From the NCBI GenBank assembly GCA_024291935.2, contig CM044305.1, forward strand, positions 93,364,397 to 93,428,396: 64,000 nt of DNA. The letters are read 5' to 3'. A program made the translations under genes and the position numbers. Source of the DNA: Okapia johnstoni. Its lineage: Eukaryota > Chordata > Mammalia > Artiodactyla > Giraffidae. Below are positions 59,401 through 64,000 of the stretch, piece after piece (the stretch's first letter is position 1; each line of letters starts with the position of its first letter). Under the pieces are notes generated by a model. The model did no database searches. It saw only the letters and a list, made by a program, of their open reading frames with translations, and had not been told where the DNA came from.

Positions 59401-60404
59401 TCTCTGGATCTTCAGTGTCTAGAAGAGTGTCACATAGTAGTTTCATGTTTGATGAATTACAGTTTAGGAGCTTTCACCAATTGGTGATTAATCATAATTG
59501 AGGGAAAGGCATTGTCAAGATCACAAGTAAAGGCAAAAAGAAATATGATTAGCAAAGAGAAAGAATCTATTTCCATATGACTTTTCAGGAAACATCTGTT
59601 ATCTAAAATAACACACACCTGTGCTTGTCCCCAAACTGAAGCCCAGTGACTGTGAGGTGACTAAAGATGCTTCAAACTCCACGGTGATGGATTTCAGTGA
59701 CTCATGTGCCCATGCAATTTCTGGCTTGTCTCAGGTGGTACAAATCTCCTCCCAAAGCACCATGATGTGGGCACTATAGAGAAGGGATGCTGGAAAGAAC
59801 TGTGAGATGTTACTGTTTGGCTGGCTGGGTTACCTTTTTTTTTTTTTTTTTTTTGAACAGTCTATTGTAAAACAGCTTAAAAGACAGCCACTACGAGCCA
59901 CATTAACCTGTTCATCCCTTGCTTTAAAACAGAGTCCAAGTCCCAGCAGGGCACAGTGGGACATGACAAAATACGGCAAAGTAACTCACAGGAAGGAAGA
60001 GGCAGTGACAGGCAATTGGCAAGACTACAAATCACACGCCTGAAGTCCCTCTCACACCAGCTAATCCGGGGGGGAAGGATGTTGTGCCAAAGTTTCTCCC
60101 ACTTTCTTTCTTTTGAGATCACCTTCAACAATTCATTTGGCAAAGACTTTTGGCATACTTTGCTTACTTCTCTATGTGAGTCACTTTTTCAAAATTATGC
60201 CCTTTTCAGAGATGCCCATCAATGCCTAACAGATATCAATCAACCAATTAATGAATAAGTTAATTAATTTTCCTCCATCTGACCCCAAACAAGATCTGTG
60301 CCTAGGAAACCATCCAAACACAGGAAGGTGGGCATTCAAGAGCTCAGACATCCAAGCCAGCATGAACAGTGCTTTCTGTTAAAAGTCATGTCTCTCAGCC
60401 AAAG
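59401..60404. other. Intron, no clear feature
   Basis: Contains a T homopolymer of about 20 at 59834-59853. Open frames at 59807-60258 on the plus strand cross it and show no known domain. Confidence 0.4.
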
Positions 60405-60650
60405 GTAACCTAGCCTATGACTGCCTACAAGATCAAGTCCACACTCTTCAAGCCAGCATTCAAAGTGCTGCTCAAGCTGGTCTCACCACTAGCAAGTGAG
60501 TCATTTCTTACCATCACCTCTGTGTATGCCCCAGAATCCTTTGCTTCCTTCACTGTGCTGCTCTCTGCTATGCGCCCTTCTCTTTATGTACAAGTTCCCT
60601 CAATCATCTGAATTGTAGCAGGTCTTCAGGGCCCATCCTCCATCAAATAT
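60405..60650 (+). mobile_element. L2 LINE fragment
   Basis: AAGATCAAGTCCACACTCTT, then CATTCAAAGTGCTGCTCAAG, then TATGCCCCAGAATCCTTTGC follow the L2 ORF 3' layout. Confidence 0.55.
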
Positions 60651-63195
60651 CAGCATAGCTTCAAAGAATGCAAGCAGGTTACTTTCACAGTAAAAATGCT
60701 GATTTACATTATCACAACACACGTTTCTCCAAAGAAGTGGCTAAATTTCTTTGGTTAGTATGGTTTTCTGAAAAATACCGAATTCTCTTGGTTTGCATAC
60801 ATTTTCTCAGAAATCATTGGTAAGTAGCCCCAGTTTGCTGGAAACCTAGCCATGAAGAACAGACAAGTTATTAACACAAGACAGAATGTTCCTCAGTGTT
60901 AAGGAACCGCTTCACAGGGCCAGCTCTTCATAAAAGCTGTTCACAGCTTGACCCCTTAAAGATGCCTCTTAAAGTAATGCCCGTGCTTCCAAAGGGTAGG
61001 GAAACCTGCATGTTTTGTCCAGGGTGAGATAAGCAAGTCCTTATAACTCTTTCACTCTCTGCTTTGCAAACTGATGCACTTCATCTCACCTTAATTTAAT
61101 TCCTTCTCTTCCCCATTGCCCTATTCAATCCCTCGGTTGACATGTCTGATCTCTGTAATAATATTCAAGTCCCTAAGAAAGTATAAAGCTGGGATTTTAC
61201 TCTATTTCTCTAAGCAGAACTTAATTAGGAAGGTAAATCTTCTGCCAAGAAGTTCAAATAAAAAATGGACACGTGACTAGATGTCATCTGAAGCCACACA
61301 ACCCTCTGTGTGGTAGGGTCCAGTTTGCCAGGGTCTGACAAAGCCGGGAGCTAATTAGATGGATGTCTGGTGTTGTAAGTCTTTCTTCCAGATGACAACA
61401 AAGGAAGTGGCAAGGTCAATGTTGAAATGCAGATAAGTATCAGCCTTCTGGGCTGAGTGGACATACACCTCCTCTAAAAACGGAGGTAAGCAAAGGCCCT
61501 AAGCAATTGGCAAGACCTTGTACTTCCCTTTGGTGCTAACCCCAGTGTCATCACCAATGGCTCTGCCTACCTTATGCTGTGTTGGCAACGTCCTCACCTC
61601 TCAGACCGATCCTCGATCCTCGGGGGTCACCTCAATGATAGCATACGATCAAATTAGAATGGGGCTGGAGCAGGGAAGAACTGGCCAAGATTGTGTGGTC
61701 TTAATAAAGGCCTGTATTGTGCTCTGTTGCCCCCAGAAACAGCCTGGATTCGAATCAACATTAAAATCAAATTAGAGTTGAGTTAGATTTAATTCCAACA
61801 AAATGCATTCCTTTTGGTATTATCAGCACACATTCAATTCAATTCAGAAACTATATGTTTCCTTTTTAAGTATTACATACCATGGGGGTTTTTGTTTGTT
61901 TTTGTTTTTTGTATAGAGGCAATTGATTTTTATTTTTCCCCCTCAACTGTGCCCAATTCAACAAGTTTATTACTTATTTCCTGGGAGCAAAGGGGAAAGC
62001 TTTTGTCAGTCATCACCAAAAACAAAAAACCATTTGTTGAATTGTTTAATTCAACTAAAACAAGAAGCAAACTGCTCTGGGTGGATTTTTAAATTTCAAG
62101 CTATAGTAATTATAAAACGAATATCAATACCTTTGTTTTAAAAGACACACCTACTATTTTATCCAGGTAAACATGAGAAACTGAAAATATCCTTTTAAAC
62201 ATTCTCCTAGTTTATGCATAGACTAGAAAAGAGTGAAAAGCTTTCCTGATTTTTCAATTCCAAGAGGAATCTGTCCAAACCGTTTCTATTATTAGCACAC
62301 AAAATGGTAGCTAAAGAAGTTACTGTGGTTAACAACTGAATAATTCATAATCTCAGAAGAATTCAGTCGCTTTCTCTTCTCCAGTTCCTCTTTAGAACTG
62401 GATCCCCAAACATATTTCCCGTCCTGAGTTGTTATAAAGAAAACCATATACAAATTTCTTCTCAGAACTTAAAAATCAGCCACGCTAAGCACTAAAAACA
62501 ACAGCAAGATATTAGGCTGGAGACTTAACAGGAACTTTTATAACCAGTTCATGAAACTCTTAAGATTACACATATATTATCAGAAATTAGAGTTACAGCT
62601 TCCAGTTTCTGTCCCATGGCTATCACTGGGCTATAACATCACCAAAATTTGAACTGTCTTTATGCAATCTTCCAAATAAAATATGTAAACACAGTAAATA
62701 TGACCTACAAATAATTTTCAACACATTTCAACACCCTCTAATCTAAAGTCAAATTATTTTCTATGATGCAAGACACTAAGAATTTCAACTTCAGAAAAAG
62801 AAAAAAAATCCCACTTCAATTAGTGAGTGAAAGAGGTTAATAATGTTGGCAGGATGGAGTTCTGCTGCTCACTAGGAGAACAGAGGTCAAGCCCACTACC
62901 ACTCTTCATCGAAAATTCCCGGAAACGTTCAACTTTGTTTTGTCTTTGGAAGAAAGATATTAAGTATTAGAAAATATGTGGGGATTTTAACCTTCAACTT
63001 TATTTTCTAACCACGTTTTTCCAAAGACAAGCGATCTCTGCCAAATAAAGCATAGAACTGTGAAACAAGACGGCTGGATTTTCTTTTTCCTGGTTTACGT
63101 TTCATCCTCATCTAAATTCTCAACGGAACTAGTGTAAAACCTCAGAACCCCAGGTGAAGCCATCATTCCCCAGAGGCCACAGTTTACCCTTTTCT
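60651..63195. other. Long unique intron block
   Basis: About 2.5 kb without recognised repeats, and no CH-domain exon of ARHGEF6. The open frames at 61518-61775 and 61814-62141 have no known domain. It may hold regulatory sequence, but nothing specific can be read. Confidence 0.4.
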
Positions 63196-63199
63196 GTCT

Positions 63200-63476
63200 C
63201 CAAGGGCTTTTATTTTATTATTTATTTTTTGCTGCACTGGGTCTTCATTGCTGTGCAGGCTTTCTCTAGTTGTGGCAATTGGGGGCTACTCTCTAGTTGC
63301 AGTGACTGGGGGCCTCTCATTGCGGTGGCTACCCTTGTAGAGCACAGGCTCCAGTTGTTGAGGCCTGCAGACTTAATTGCTCTGCGGTATATGGGATCTT
63401 CCCGGACCAGGGATTAAACCCATGTCCCCTGCCTTGTAAGGTGGATTCTTAACCTCTGGACCACCAGGGAAGTCCC
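63200..63476 (-). mobile_element. CHR-type SINE, long form
   Basis: Minus-strand counterpart of the 9040-9345 type: TTTTGCTGCACTGGGTCTTC, then GGGATCTTCCCGGACCAGGG, ending CCACCAGGGAAGTCCC. Confidence 0.88.
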
Positions 63477-63641
63477 AGGGTTTTTTTAATGTTAAAATTT
63501 CAAAAGCAAATCTTTCTATAAAGCACGATTCTCTTCTTTGGAGTTTGCCTAACCTGCCAACAAGAAAAAAAGTGAACCTTTTTTGGATAATACAATGTGA
63601 TCATTTGTGGACACTACTCTACTAAGATATACTAAAATTCC

Positions 63642-63780
63642 AGGGACTTCTTTGATGGTTCAGTGGTTAAGAATCCACCTTCCAATGCAGGGGATGTGGG
63701 TTCAATCCCTAGACAGGGAACTAAGATCCTACATGGCCCATGCTGCAATGAAGACCCAGTGTAGCCAAAAAACTAAAATA
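63642..63780 (+). mobile_element. CHR-type tRNA-Glu SINE
   Basis: AGGGACTTCTTTGATGGTTC, then AGACAGGGAACTAAGATCCT, then GAAGACCCAGTGTAGCCAAA. Confidence 0.9.
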
Positions 63781-63799
63781 CAGCTAAATTAGGAACTAA

Positions 63800-63900
63800 T
63801 TAGATGGTAGTGAGAGTTTACTCAGTGCCAGGCACTAGTGCTAAGTGCTTTACTTCTCTCATTTAATGCTAAGAGGTAGCACATATCTAATAATAAGAAA
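63800..63900 (-). mobile_element. MIR SINE fragment
   Basis: ACTCAGTGCCAGGCACTAGT, then GCTAAGTGCTTTACTTCTCT with CATTTAATGC. Confidence 0.75.
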
Positions 63901-63942
63901 GTAATATATACCTAATATTACCTAACACTACCATGAAGACAG

Positions 63943-64000
63943 GGCTTCCCTGGTGACTCAGTTGGTAAAGAATCTGCCTGTAATGCAGGAGACCTGGGTT
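63943..64000 (+). mobile_element. Bov-tA SINE, cut by window end
   Basis: GGGCTTCCCTGGTGACTCAG to GGAGACCTGGGTT. The rest lies beyond the window. Confidence 0.9.

Noticed and set aside
50046..64000. Search for the ARHGEF6 first exons (CH domain residues 1-83)
   Set aside because: No stretch encoding the expected CH-domain peptides with splice sites was found by eye. They most likely lie beyond 64000.
1..64000. CRISPR arrays, tRNA or rRNA genes, bacterial-type operons
   Set aside because: None present. The regularly recurring units are ruminant SINEs scattered on both strands, and tRNA-like heads belong to those SINEs.

Overview
This window is a piece of a ruminant (bovid) nuclear genome, almost certainly from the X chromosome. 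BovB LINEs, Bov-tA and Bov-A2 SINEs and CHR-type tRNA-Glu SINEs are present in many copies; the first two are ruminant hallmarks. Cow, buffalo, sheep, goat and relatives cannot be told apart by eye.

The only gene I can support is ARHGEF6 (alpha-PIX/Cool-2, a Rac/Cdc42 guanine nucleotide exchange factor), on the minus strand. Seven consecutive internal coding exons are present. In transcript order they are 50045-49961 (end of the calponin-homology domain), 47787-47663 (linker), 46004-45803 (SH3 domain), then 33741-33671, 21359-21265, 18184-18089 and 16295-16173 (start of the DH/RhoGEF domain). All have AG acceptors and GT donors, the reading phases join across every junction, and there are no stops. 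The first exons (start codon and most of the CH domain) must lie beyond 64000, and the rest of DH, PH and the C-terminus beyond position 1. Introns are about 1.8, 3.1, 12.3, 12.1, 1.7 and 2.2 kb, with at least 14 kb upstream of the first exon seen and at least 16 kb downstream of the last.

The rest is intron filled with nested transposable elements. 1-14930 is nearly solid repeat: old L1 copies interrupted by three BovB LINEs, a Tigger element and SINEs. 14930-36000 is a mix of unique intron, L1 3' ends, MIR, L2, MER5-like elements and Bov-tA. 36290-38440 is an L1 split by a 1,181-bp class II (ERVK-like) solo LTR with a perfect 6-bp target duplication. 41560-43050 is a long ancient L2 block. 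47147-47215 holds two very long G runs. 57780-59400 holds a rearranged BovB and L1 region. 59400-63200 is mostly unique intron.

I found no operon-like or otherwise new coding system. The most unusual signals are structural: a head-to-head telomeric-repeat hairpin inside a BovB; a 181-bp segment copied from about 1.2 kb away into another BovB with loss of BovB sequence; a Bov-tA/L1 chimeric insertion inside one target duplication; a short inverted L1 patch beside a palindrome and a CA microsatellite; a pair of inverted ~1-kb BovB copies; and the poly-G tract, which may be an assembly error.
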